A stretch of 64,000 nucleotides of DNA from assembly GCA_900618795.1 (NCBI GenBank), contig UYJD01000006.1, positions 1,100,658-1,164,657 of the forward strand. Direction: 5' to 3'. The stretch is from Cyanodermella asteris. Its lineage: Eukaryota; Ascomycota; Lecanoromycetes; Ostropales; Stictidaceae. The notes beneath the pieces were generated by a model, which worked only from the letters and a program-made list of their open reading frames with translations, did no database searches and was not told the DNA's origin. A program made the translations under genes and the position numbers. Position 1 is the first letter of the stretch, and each line of letters opens with the position of its first letter. Positions 24,257 through 33,731 of this stretch are shown here, piece after piece.

Positions 24257-24377
24257 ATACAAATTTCAAGCAGTGGACGGGGACTCGCACGTTATGGGCG
24301 CTAATAAGTGATATGTTGGCCGCTACGACGCTCTCTTCGCCAGAGGGGCTAGTTCCGATGATAGCTGACAGAGGCGG

Positions 24378-26007
24378 CTAGTGCTTGACATGATAGTCAT
24401 CGATATGCTCGGCAATGGCCTCAACCTTCGCATCTCCATACCGTTCTTCAAGATCTCTTCGCCTGTACTGATTCATGTCTTTTCCAGCAACAAACAACGG
24501 CGCATTGGCAAATAGATCATGCATTTCTTCAAGAGGCACCTTCTTTGTCTCAGGAAGAAGAGCCCAGAAGAATATCGCGTTGGTGAAGTTGCAAACGATG
24601 AAGAGGATATAGTACTTGCCACCAATGGCTTCAAGCGCGATCGGAGTCACTTGTCCGATCATGGTATTGAAGGCAAAACTCATCATTGTTGCCAACGAGA
24701 CGCCTTTGGACCGAGTATGTGTATCTTAATAAAGTTAGCAGTACTCTGTACAGCTCGGACGATGACGCTTACCAAAGATCTCGCTGGGGATGACCCATGA
24801 CAGAGGACCACAAGTCGCTGAGAACGAAAAATTGTATATCCACGTCATGGCGGTGAAACCCCACGCAGCGCTTACGTTGCCAGATCCTGCCGGGTATAAC
24901 TCTATCAGGACGCAGGCGACTATGAAGGTGACCATGTTGCCCAGATTTCCGAGGATCAGTGGCCATCGACGTCCAAGCTTGTCGACCAGGCCGATATTGA
25001 AGGCCTCTCCGACCAACGCAATGATAGAATTGATGGCTTGGTACTTCAGCGTGTCATTCCCCTTGATACCGACTTGCGCGTAGATGTCAACCGAATAGTA
25101 CTGGATCGCTGAAACACCCGTCATCTGCACCGATGCCTGGAGTGCGAGGGCCAAGAACAGCCGGCGGAATGTGGACTTGGATCTGAAAAGCTCGAGATAT
25201 GACTTTGCTGCGACTTGTTGCTCGTGATGGACCTGGGAGGTTATCTGCTCGAACTCGGCGACGACGAAGGGATCTCGTTCATAGCCGTGGGCGTGTAGCT
25301 GGGCCAACGTTCTGAGAGCCTTCTCATCCTTTCCGTGGTCAACCAACCAGCGGGGCGATTCGGGGAAGAGGAAGATCAGGACACCAAGAATGATGGCAGG
25401 GGCGAGCTGAATCCCAAGTGGAATTCGCCATTGGCCTGTGCTGTCTGATGAGACACCAGTATCTGATCCTGTCAGCTTCTCCACAAGTTCTATGTGAAGA
25501 TCGAGATCGGAAAGCAAACTCACAAGTTCCGTAAGTGATCCAGCTGGCACACAGAGCCCCTATACCAAGCATGAACTGCTGCAAGGCTGTGATTGTGCCA
25601 CGGATATCAGGGTGAGCCAATTCAGCTTGGTACAACGGGATCATCATGGTCAGGTATCCCACTCCGGTACCGGCCAGAAAGCGGCCTCCGTACAGGTAGC
25701 TGATTGTTTGTGCACCGGTCTGAAGCGCACCGCCGATGCAGAAGATGAGGCAACCCAGAGCGATGGTGCCGCGACGGCCAATCCAATCGCCAAAAGGGCC
25801 AGCCAGACCAGCTCCGCAAAAAGCCCCTGCGGTGAAGAGGGAGACCACAAGTCCCGTCGTCGTAGCATCGGGATTGTCGAAGAATATGGCGAAGTTGGCG
25901 CATGATATGACGCCAGCCATGACACCGAGATCATAGCCATAAAGCCATGATCCTAGCGAGGCGAAGAGGCCTACAAGAAACTGGTAGACTTTGGGTGGGA
26001 GAGCCAT
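24378..26007 (-). CDS. MFS sugar transporter
   Basis: Three exons (26007-25524, 25462-24773, 24724-24378) give 506 residues with twelve predicted membrane spans, the size of fungal hexose/pentose transporters in the plasma membrane. Family signatures: GYDLGVMAGVI in span 1, GDWIGRRGTIALG after span 2, GRFLAGTGVGYLTMMIPLYQ in span 4, PESPRWLVDHGKDEKA before the central loop, VDKLGRRWPLI after span 8, and LPETKKVPLEEM after span 12. Splicing joins ITYGT to YTGVSSDSTGQWRIP and EIF to DTHTRSKGV; both joins reproduce family consensus. The ATG giving MALPPKVYQFLVG is the first in frame. It is divergent from the GH51 arabinofuranosidase, 1.26 kb away, so a pentose or oligosaccharide substrate is plausible, but substrate cannot be read from sequence. 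The introns are 61 and 48 nt. Confidence 0.92.
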
Positions 26008-26316
26008 GACGAGGGAAAGATCATCAATGGTAAGAACCGATAATACCAAAGAGCTAAGTAGAAGTACGGACGCGGTGCAGGCATGTTATAAGCTCAAAGA
26101 AAGACTGGTAGCTTCCCCATGGGCTTGCTGCTAGCAGCTGTAGCCGTGCCGCGTTCCAGACTTTCGAAAGTGAATTCCACGCGGATGACACGTGCCACCA
26201 GACCGGGAACTATTCCCTTGGGAACTTAGCAAATCACGATTGAGTCGGCAACTCAAGCGAACTTGGTCATCCAGGACAAGGCATGCGAGCTTGATGGAGG
26301 AAGCACAAAACAATCT

Positions 26317-26667
26317 TTACTCTTCGTTATTGTGAGTCTTGATAAGCTTGCCAGTTTTCACCATGAATTTGCTGTCTGCCGATAAGTCGATTTCACAATC
26401 TGGACGGAGGCCGGCATATCCTTGTTCGTTCAGTGCCCAGCTCCGAACATAGGTAAGCTCTTTGACGTAAAAATGTGGCGTCGAACGGTCGAACGACCAC
26501 GAGTCGTCCTCGCAAGCCATTTGCCATCCCAAGAACACGGAACCACAGGTGAAAACAAGAGGCTTGGACTCGACAATGGAGGCGTGGGGGATCTGGGATC
26601 GTGAGTTGTGTGGAGAGGTGCAGCTCGAGCCAGTCAGCGAGCAGGAATGCAGCCTCTTGGATTTAGC
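26317..26667 (-). CDS. Possible terminal exon of an unrecognised gene
   Basis: An open minus-strand frame of 116 codons before a TAA, preceded by a plausible acceptor (TATTTAG just upstream). It has good third-position C/G use in its first half and reads sensibly: VESKPLVFTCGSVFLGWQ, YVKELTYVRSWALNEQGYAG, CEIDLSADSKFMVKTGKL. There is no ATG near its start, so it would need an upstream exon, which I could not find. I do not recognise the family. It may instead be a decayed gene or chance frame in the divergent promoter. Confidence 0.25.
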   Translation of the reverse strand, partial: AKSKRLHSCSLTGSSCTSPHNSRSQIPHASIVESKPLVFTCGSVFLGWQMACEDDSWSFDRSTPHFYVKELTYVRSWALNEQGYAGLRPDCEIDLSADSKFMVKTGKLIKTHNNEE

Positions 26668-26668
26668 C
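26662..26668 (-). promoter_or_regulatory. GGCTAAA motif, XlnR/Xyr1-like
   Basis: A perfect GGCTAAA reading on the minus strand, 655 bases upstream of the transporter ATG and 603 bases upstream of the GH51 ATG. This is the published core site of the fungal xylanolytic/arabinolytic activators. One copy of a seven-base word is weak evidence; the placement between two sugar-use genes is what makes it worth noting. Confidence 0.3.
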
Positions 26669-27270
26669 TAAATACTGACGGCTTAACCCAATGGCCGACC
26701 TTCCTGTTTTCGTGCTAGCACAGAGCTTTGCGGGGCAAAGATCGTTGTCGACCAGCTTCTGTCACTTGGATGTTAGGTGCAGCTTCACGCAGTTGCTTCT
26801 GAAGGATCCAACGGCAGTGACAAAGCTTTGGTAATTCATAAGCGAGGTCGGACATCTCGATACTGAGGCTGACTATGTACGTAACAACGGCCGAAGCGGA
26901 TTGCGGAACGGCGACGCGACCTTTGCGTGATTCGAATAGCTCAAAACACGATGTTTACCCTGGGAATTTCACCTCGGCATCATGGCCCTTGGACTTGAGC
27001 CCATGATGATGGCCGCCAAGCTCTGTTTCGAGATAAACTCAGGCCTACCTGCCTTTCTCATGTCGATGGAGCAGCGCTGTGCTATTCTGCGCTGCATTCA
27101 AATCTCTTCCATGGTGGGGCCCTAGGTGACCAACTCTCGCAATTCGGCTTGAAAATAGAGTATATCAGGACCCAAAGATACATGCTCCTGCTTCCGTTTC
27201 CTCCAGTCCTCGACTCTGTCTTACTTTCATCTCGCCCCTGTGATTTGTCCTACTCCATCTCCATCTCACC

Positions 27271-28805
27271 ATGACTTCCTTCACAGCAAGCTCCAACGAA
27301 CAAGCTACCATCCTCATAGATCCATCACGGAAGCTCAGCAGAATCAATCCTAATATCTATGGCGGGTTCACTGAGTAGGTAGACACCCATATGACATGTC
27401 CCGTTCCGTTTCGCTAATGACATCCAGACACATGGGTCGGTGCATCTATGGCGGTATATACGACCCCGGGAACCCACTCTCTGATGAAGAAGGTTTCCGC
27501 ACCGACGTGATCGACGCCATCAAAGACCTAAACGTGCCCGTCGTACGCTACCCGGGCGGCAACTTCGTCGCAACCTACCACTGGGAAGACGGCATTGGGC
27601 CCCGCGAGTCCCGACCTGCCCGCCCCGAACTCGCCTGGCTCGGCACTGAGCCAAATTCCTTTGGCACCGACGAGTTCATGAGATGGTGCGAAAAGGTCGG
27701 GACCGAACCGTACATGTGCCTGAACATGGGCACAGGCACGCTCATCGAAGCACTACATTGGATGGAGTACTGCAACGGCACGCGAGATACATATTACGCG
27801 AACTTGAGAAGGAAGAACGGGCATCCGGAACCGTATAAGGTCAAGTACTGGGGATTGGGAAATGAGGTCTGGGGCCTGTGGCAGGTTGAGCAGATGACGA
27901 AGGAGGCGTACGCGCTCAAGGCGCATCAGTGGGCAAAGGCCATCAAGTTACTGGACCCGAGCGTCGAACTCATCCTGTGTGGTGAGACGGGATACTCGAG
28001 CTGGGATCATCACGTCCTGCAGGGCGCCATACAATTCGTGGACATGCACAGCATCCACGTCTACACGGCGTCCCAGTCGCATCTGCCGAATGTCACAGCG
28101 CCACTTTCGGCAGAACGGGCGATCGAGATCACAGCTTCGTTGATCGACCTCGCGTACGTGGAAAACAAGCTACGAGCGACTCACAAGAAGCCCACCATCT
28201 GTTTTGACGAATGGAATGTATGGGATCCCGAAAGGGCGGTCGGTAGCGAGGGAGCCGAGGAGCACTACACGTTGAGCGACGCCCTGGCAGTGGCCGTGTG
28301 GCTCAACGTCTTTGTACGACAAAGCAAGCATCTCGGCATGTGCAACATTGCACAGACGGTCAATGTTATCAGTCCGTTGATGACCACCAAAGATGGTATT
28401 CGCAAACAGACAACGTGGTGGCCACTCTGGCTCTTTTCGAAATACATGCGCGGCCACACGTTGAGCGTGCATCTCAGCTGCGGGGTTTGGGACGGCGAGA
28501 CGACCCCAGACTGGATCAGAGGCGTTATGGAAACACCGTGGCTGGATGTGAGTGCTGTTTTGGGAGACGATGGCTACGTCAACCTTGCGGTCGTGAATAT
28601 CAGCGACAAGGACGACCTTGCTGTGAGCTTGAAGGGCATCACATCGACTGACGTTCAGGTCTTTTCGGTGAATGGAGAGGGATCGGATGTACTGCTGGAG
28701 AAGGACTCGTCGCGGGTTGGACTGAAAGACTCGAAATGGGATGGAAAGGATGGTGCTTATAGTTTCCCTAAACATAGCCTGACATTACTGAGATGGAAGG
28801 CTTGA
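27271..28805 (+). CDS. GH51 alpha-L-arabinofuranosidase, intracellular type
   Basis: Two exons (27271-27374, 27428-28805) give 493 residues. GH51 enzymes release L-arabinose from arabinan and arabinoxylan oligosaccharides by a retaining mechanism. The catalytic acid/base is Glu181 in GLGNEVWG and the nucleophile Glu296 in CFDEWN, both on the TIM-barrel. NIYGGFTEHMGRCIYGG near the N terminus (across the splice) and VRYPGGNFVATYHWEDGIGP are family hallmarks. The C-terminal beta-sandwich ends in SLTLLRWKA. No signal peptide is present, so it should act in the cytoplasm on imported oligosaccharides, consistent with the divergent sugar transporter upstream. The length matches the bacterial-like intracellular branch rather than the longer secreted fungal enzymes. 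The intron is 53 nt. It converges on the SDR gene with 127 bases between stops. Confidence 0.94.
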
Positions 28806-28932
28806 TTTAGGTGGCGACATTGATAATGGATCTTTGATGCAGTCTCTGTTAGAAATTACAAAGTCATATAGACTATACAGCAACTGATGGATATGTAGTC
28901 GAACTTCTACCTGAGACATCTATCCCTCCAGG

Positions 28933-29868
28933 TCATACCACGAATGGCCTCAACTCCTCCTCCGTCCAATCCCACAGCTTCTCCGCTAACTTCTCATCTT
29001 TACTCAACTCAGTCCTCGGCCCCAACTCCCCCACCGGCTCATAATAAGCCCCGGTATCAACGTCCGGCATCGTCGCCGCCCATACCTGCGTATGTGCACC
29101 CTCCCCCGGCGTCATCAATCCCCTCGGGTTAGTCACACGGACCAACATCCTATTCCAGAATCCCAAGTCAGATACCAACTTCGTCCCGACGACCCCAGGG
29201 TGTATCGTCACAGCCTTGATCTCTGGATACCGCTTCGCCAACTGCATCGTATAGAGCACATTAGCCAGCTTGCTCTGCGCGTAGCACGCCCACGGCGCAG
29301 CTAGACCCATATCCGAGCCGTCGCTGCGCAGTTTATCAAAGGCGATGCCTTCCCTTTTCGTCACGAGTTTGTACGCTTGGGACGTGTTAATGACGATCCG
29401 TGCGTCGCCGCCGTGACTTGCTGCGGTGGATTGGAGTCGTGGTAGAAGGAGCTTGACGAGCAGTGCGTGAGCGAGGTGGTTGGTGCCGAATTGGATCTCG
29501 TAGCCGTCTTTTGTCTTTGCGGCGGGGACGGCCATGACGCCGGCGTTGCACATGAGGATGTCGAGGCGGTCTGTGAGATGGAGGAAGCGTTCTGCGGCGG
29601 CTTTGACGGTTGCGAGGTCTGTGAAGTCGCATTCGAGGAAGGTTATTGAGACATCGGGGGAGCTGGCTTTGACTTTACCGATGATGTCGTTGGCGGATCT
29701 GGCATTTCGACCTGTGAAGAAGACGGCTTTTGGATTGTGTTTGGCGAGTTGTATCAGTGAGTTCTCCCCTAGGCCTGTTGTGCCGCCCGTGATGAGGATG
29801 ACTTTTCCGGACAGATCGGGGACATCGCGGTCAGGGTCAAAGTTTTTGGAGTTCGAAGAGTACGCCAT
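28933..29868 (-). CDS. Short-chain dehydrogenase/reductase, WWOX/retinol-DH-like
   Basis: Single-exon gene of 311 residues. It is a Rossmann-fold NAD(P)-dependent oxidoreductase. Cofactor motif TGGTTGLG at about residues 27-34, the CNAGVMAV motif, catalytic Ser in INTSQAYK, and YAQSK with the catalytic Tyr and Lys. FTGRNARSA after the second strand, with an Arg, suggests NADPH preference. No membrane anchor or signal peptide is seen. The fungal paralogues are numerous and act on varied carbonyl compounds, so the substrate is unknown. Its place beside the arabinofuranosidase could hint at pentose metabolism, but the sequence is closer to the retinol-dehydrogenase-like branch than to xylulose or arabinose reductases I know. 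The start ATG (MAYSSNSKNFDPDRDVPDL) is the first in frame. Confidence 0.92.
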   Translation of the reverse strand: MAYSSNSKNFDPDRDVPDLSGKVILITGGTTGLGENSLIQLAKHNPKAVFFTGRNARSANDIIGKVKASSPDVSITFLECDFTDLATVKAAAERFLHLTDRLDILMCNAGVMAVPAAKTKDGYEIQFGTNHLAHALLVKLLLPRLQSTAASHGGDARIVINTSQAYKLVTKREGIAFDKLRSDGSDMGLAAPWACYAQSKLANVLYTMQLAKRYPEIKAVTIHPGVVGTKLVSDLGFWNRMLVRVTNPRGLMTPGEGAHTQVWAATMPDVDTGAYYEPVGELGPRTELSKDEKLAEKLWDWTEEELRPFVV

Positions 29869-30911
29869 TCTTTTACGTGAAATAAGAAAAGTGAAGAGAT
29901 ATAGAGGGCTGGATTCAGGTCGATCGACTGCACTTCTCTGAAAATTGACAACGATGATTCAGTCGATGATCTTCAACGGCGGCCCCGAAGTATACGGAGT
30001 CACCCTCGCTTTATACATCTTGCATATCAGTCTGTGGCACATGCAGTGACGAGTAGTATACGAGGAAGAAGACTGCCTGCTCGGCTTGAATATTACCGTC
30101 TCGGGTGGCTGGCCTTGACAGCGGACTTCCGTGAACACTTGTTGCCGCCTGAAACAAAGTCTGTGCCTCAATCGTCGGAATTCCGCTTTGGCCTCTCACA
30201 GTCGTACATCTCTCCCCACAACCCCTGGCCACGAACAGTTTGGGGCCGTGATACTGGAACGATACGCGAGGTCTCTGGTTGTCTAGGTGCCCAGACTGCG
30301 GCTTTGCTCCCGACCGGCCGGAATGGCCGTGATTTGCATCAGCTCATGTATGTCCGACCTTGATCCGACAGCAGGCGACCTGCTGCACATCGAAATTGTA
30401 GATTGAGTTGGGGTTTCCAACATGCTGCATGCCATGAGCAACTCACGGACGCTTGCCGATATTGCTCTCAGCCAAGAACTGTCCCTCTTTCAAGGTGGAA
30501 AGGCCATCTGATACAATCGCACTGAGCGGCTACCCTGTTCGGACGAACTGCACTTTCCGAACTTCTCTCTGTGGTAGAGGCAAGTGCTTGCCAGCAGAGT
30601 CGCGTACCCGCAGACAGCGTGTTCAGAGTGGCTTTAGTTTCACCTTCGTGCCCCCGAACTTTCTCCTTTCCTGGTCACCTCGGGCAGTGCTGCAACCATT
30701 CACCTAAGTACTAATATATTCTTATACCGCAATCATTCGTTACTCGATCCAACTAGGGTGCTCCTTACCTCTCGGCACTGTCGAAGAGATGCCTACCAGG
30801 TATAACACAGCCAGTGATGGGCTGCCCATTGCCGATCCACACACCAAAACTTTCGCCATGAACATCGACGAGCCTCAGCCGGAAGGCATCGTCCTGCCCT
30901 AGCAGAGAAGG
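29869..30911. other. Divergent region between SDR and aquaporin
   Basis: 1043 bases upstream of both genes. The open frames here are short and unrecognised. It must include both promoters. A 37-codon frame at 30789-30902, in phase with the aquaporin, is listed separately. Confidence 0.45.
30789..30902 (+). other. In-phase upstream frame ending in TAG before aquaporin
   Basis: An ATG at 30789 opens 37 codons (starting MPTRYNTASDGLPIADP, later NIDEPQPEGIVLP) and stops at a TAG at 30900-30902. The aquaporin ATG follows three codons later in the same phase. The residues are Pro/Glu/Asp-rich, like the cytoplasmic N-termini of fungal aquaporins, and the third codon positions are mostly C or G. It may be a regulatory upstream frame, an N-terminal part cut off by a recent stop, or chance. 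Confidence 0.4.
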
Positions 30912-31973
30912 ATGACGGTCGAGCAACGCAGCAACACCATCCCAACTGGACTGACCAAGACCAACAAGCCCAATGCTGCACGAGACACCTTTGTTGCCTT
31001 TCTCGGAGAGTTCATTGGCACATTCATGTTCCTTTTCTTCGCTTTTGCTGGTACACAGGTTGCAAACTCTATCGTACCAGCTGATACGGTCTTCACCTAC
31101 ATCATTGAGTACGATGGCCTGCCTCGAGACTTTGTGTACCATCCCAATGTCTCGTCGAACCTGATTTACATTGCCTTGGCCTTTGGCATGAGTCTGACCG
31201 TCAATGTTTGGGTGTTCTTTCGCATCAGTGGGGGCATCTTCAATCCTGCGGTAAGCATACTAATCTGCGACAAAGTCATTTCGAGTGTCTCATTGTGCAA
31301 CAGGTGGCGCTAGCTCTGGCATTAGTGGGTGCCATCAGTTGGCTTCGAATGGTGGTGTGCTTCATTGCCGAGATACTTGGAGCGCTGTGTTCGGCAGCGG
31401 TCGTCAGTGCTCTCTTCCCTGGCGACTTTGTGGTCCAAACATCGCTCTCTCCTGAGACTTCGGTCTCTCGAGGGCTATTCATCGAGATGTTTCTGACTGC
31501 TGAGCTCATCTTTGCGATCTTCATGTTAGCAGCCGAGAAGCACCGGGCGACTTTCATTGCTCCTATTGGCATGTAAGTGTGCTCCCTGCGTGGACATACA
31601 TATATGATTGACTGACTCTGCGACCAGCGGGCTTGCCTTGTTCATTGCAGAGCTAGCGGGTGTCCATTACACAGGCGGCTCTCTCAATCCGGCTCGTAGC
31701 TTTGCACCATCAGTGGTCAACCGCTACTTCTACCACGAACACTGGATCTACTGGGTTGATCCACTGCTCGGAGCCTTGCTGGCTGTCCTGTTCTACAAGC
31801 TCTTGAAAAAGCTTGAGTACGAGTTGGCCAACCCAGGGGCGGACGACGATGAAGCCGCACACCAAGCTCGCGTGGCTGGGGTACACGATGGAGCAGGTGA
31901 TGCAGAATTCGTTCTTCCTGCGCCGAACGCCGTTTCGCGCAAGTCGAGAGGTACCGAGGCTAGTGTGGCTTGA
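30912..31973 (+). CDS. Aquaporin (MIP family)
   Basis: Three exons (30912-31250, 31304-31572, 31628-31973) give 317 residues with six predicted membrane spans and two half-helices. The pore motifs are NPA at residues 111-113 (GGIFNPAVAL, across intron 1) and NPA at 223-225 (GGSLNPARSFAPS). Arg226 follows the second NPA, and Ser rather than Asp follows that Arg, which points to an orthodox water channel rather than an aquaglyceroporin. FLGEFIGTFMFLFFAFAGTQ is the typical first span. The C-terminal 55 residues are cytosolic and charged. Introns are 53 and 55 nt. The first in-frame ATG after the upstream TAG was used as start, leaving about 25 residues before span 1; many fungal relatives have longer N-termini. 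Confidence 0.9.
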
Positions 31974-33731
31974 AGAGTTTAGTAGAGCGGGAGCCAGATT
32001 GATGTTTTAGCATCTGATGTGCGAGTGGGCTGCCAGATGCTTCGTTCGAACAGTTGATGTCTGCAGGTGTATTGGCGCACTTATCTTTTGGTCACGGCCC
32101 CTTGTGTAATGGTAGAGTTTCTTCTTGATTGTCGGTCCTCACATCTGCGGTTCATTCGCATGCTCTGTTCTTCGCTTTGCAGGCTAATAGCCGTTCATGC
32201 GATATGACCTGGCTGCCAAAACCTGTTGCGGCCAGGTTAGTTTCATCTCATTGCTCCGAGGCTTCTGGTCGCGGCCAGCCGATCGCAACAAGATGAGTCT
32301 CGGGATGTGATCCGCCTGCAGCCACATTTGTGAGCTCGTTCAAAATCCAAGCAGCTAGTCGGTCGACTGCAGCGACAAGCCTCCATTTCTGTGCCAGAAC
32401 TATATATAGGTGCGACGAAGAGCCAGGATCGACAGATACTGATAAGAGAAATGTCAGTGGACAACAGCGCCAGCTAGTCATAGCTCGAAGATCTGATCAC
32501 GCAGCATAGAACAGGACTTCGCCAAGACGCAGGGGAAGCCGATGTTCCGATATGAAGGTGTTTGCCAGCGGCAAGCTAGGCAACCGGCAGTTGGGCTCAT
32601 CCAACTTGCATACCTGGAGGTTATAGTTCGCTGTCGCGGATTCTCGCGTGGGCGCAGATCCCTGGTGATCAGGTGGCGCACCCTTCAACCTCACCACGAT
32701 CACCACTTATCGGACAACTAGCTGCAGAGTACCCATGAGCCCTAAGTTTAGTTGGACACGCCTGACGGCTGGCGCCTCGCGAGCTCAGGACTGTGAGCTA
32801 GCGTGACCAACTGCCCTCGAAGTCACCAACAGGACTCACCTGTTGATGGTCCAGTCCTGTTCAAGTTGGTTGATATCTTGCCGTGCACAAGTCCCCTAAG
32901 TTTGAGCATCCGTTTCCTGGCGACTTACTTGTATGCCTGTGTATGACTTTTCCAGCGAGAACGGAAGCGTGCTCACAAATCAGAAGTCCGAGCTCCAACG
33001 ATCGAGTGGTGGGAGAATGACCGTCGCAAGCATCGAGCCGAGGATCGAATGCTCTCCCAGCGTCATCCCATGCAGAGTTCCTCAGGTCGTCAAACGTGTC
33101 CTGTGGCGTATGATACGTCTATTGATAAGGCTCGGTCATGATATTATTTCATGTCCGCATTTCATCGTCGTGTACGAGTACATTCCGTTTTCATGAAGAT
33201 GTGAAGTGGAGGTATATTGGCAAGGCAATTCGACTTAGCCCGGGCATCCCGGCGCCGGTTACAGTTCGGATCTTAGCTTTGATGAGAAGTAACATACTTG
33301 CAGAATGTCGTCTTTTGCGTGGAGAGCATCAGTTTATCATGGTGTGAGCATCGACTTGATCTTATAGAACTCGCAAAAGATGCCTACGGTTTCACGATCC
33401 GGTGTATAACAGATGGTAGCGCCCAGTAACAGTCACTTCGTATCAGAGCGGGGTGCAGATAGTCAACACAAAATCATCTTCGTTCGAGCTCATACTCTCT
33501 AAAGTACCTATGTAGCATCGTGTGAGTCGCTCTAACTTCGCCGCCAAACACAATAGAAGCCAAAACCACAACAAAACGCCAGGCCATTGATCGTGTCTCA
33601 TCAAAGCGCTGAAAGGCTCAAATATACTCAACCCTGACGCGCCCACCCAGTAATGAATCGCCTCAAGCGTCGCTAGCAACAAGGAACTGCTCAACACAAA
33701 TACCACGTGAACCATCCGCGGGTGTCATATA
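31974..33731. other. Gene-free stretch, aquaporin to DUF3237 gene
   Basis: 1758 bases between convergent genes. I see no gene. Short unrelated open frames occur on both strands. A tRNA-like phrase (tgtaatggtagag, near 32105) lacks the matching arms. The two 3' untranslated regions lie here. Confidence 0.5.

Larger units (their letters stand above)
26008..27270. promoter_or_regulatory. Divergent region between sugar transporter and GH51
   Basis: 1263 bases between the start codons of the transporter (minus) and the arabinofuranosidase (plus). It contains GGCTAAA on the minus strand at 26662-26668, matching the xylanolytic activator XlnR/Xyr1 site; GTGGGG at 27114-27119, matching the carbon-repressor CreA site SYGGRG; and a TATA-like tatatca near 27161, about 105 bases before the GH51 ATG. 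Such short motifs occur by chance, so only their position is suggestive. A possible extra coding segment is listed separately inside it. Confidence 0.4.

Noticed and set aside
30789-30910. An intron from the gtataac at 30798 to the ag at 30902 joining a first aquaporin exon
   Set aside because: Splicing there puts the sequence out of frame and meets a stop at once.
32090-32170. tRNA-like phrase tgtaatggtagag
   Set aside because: Resembles an A box, but no matching B box at the right distance and the arms do not pair.
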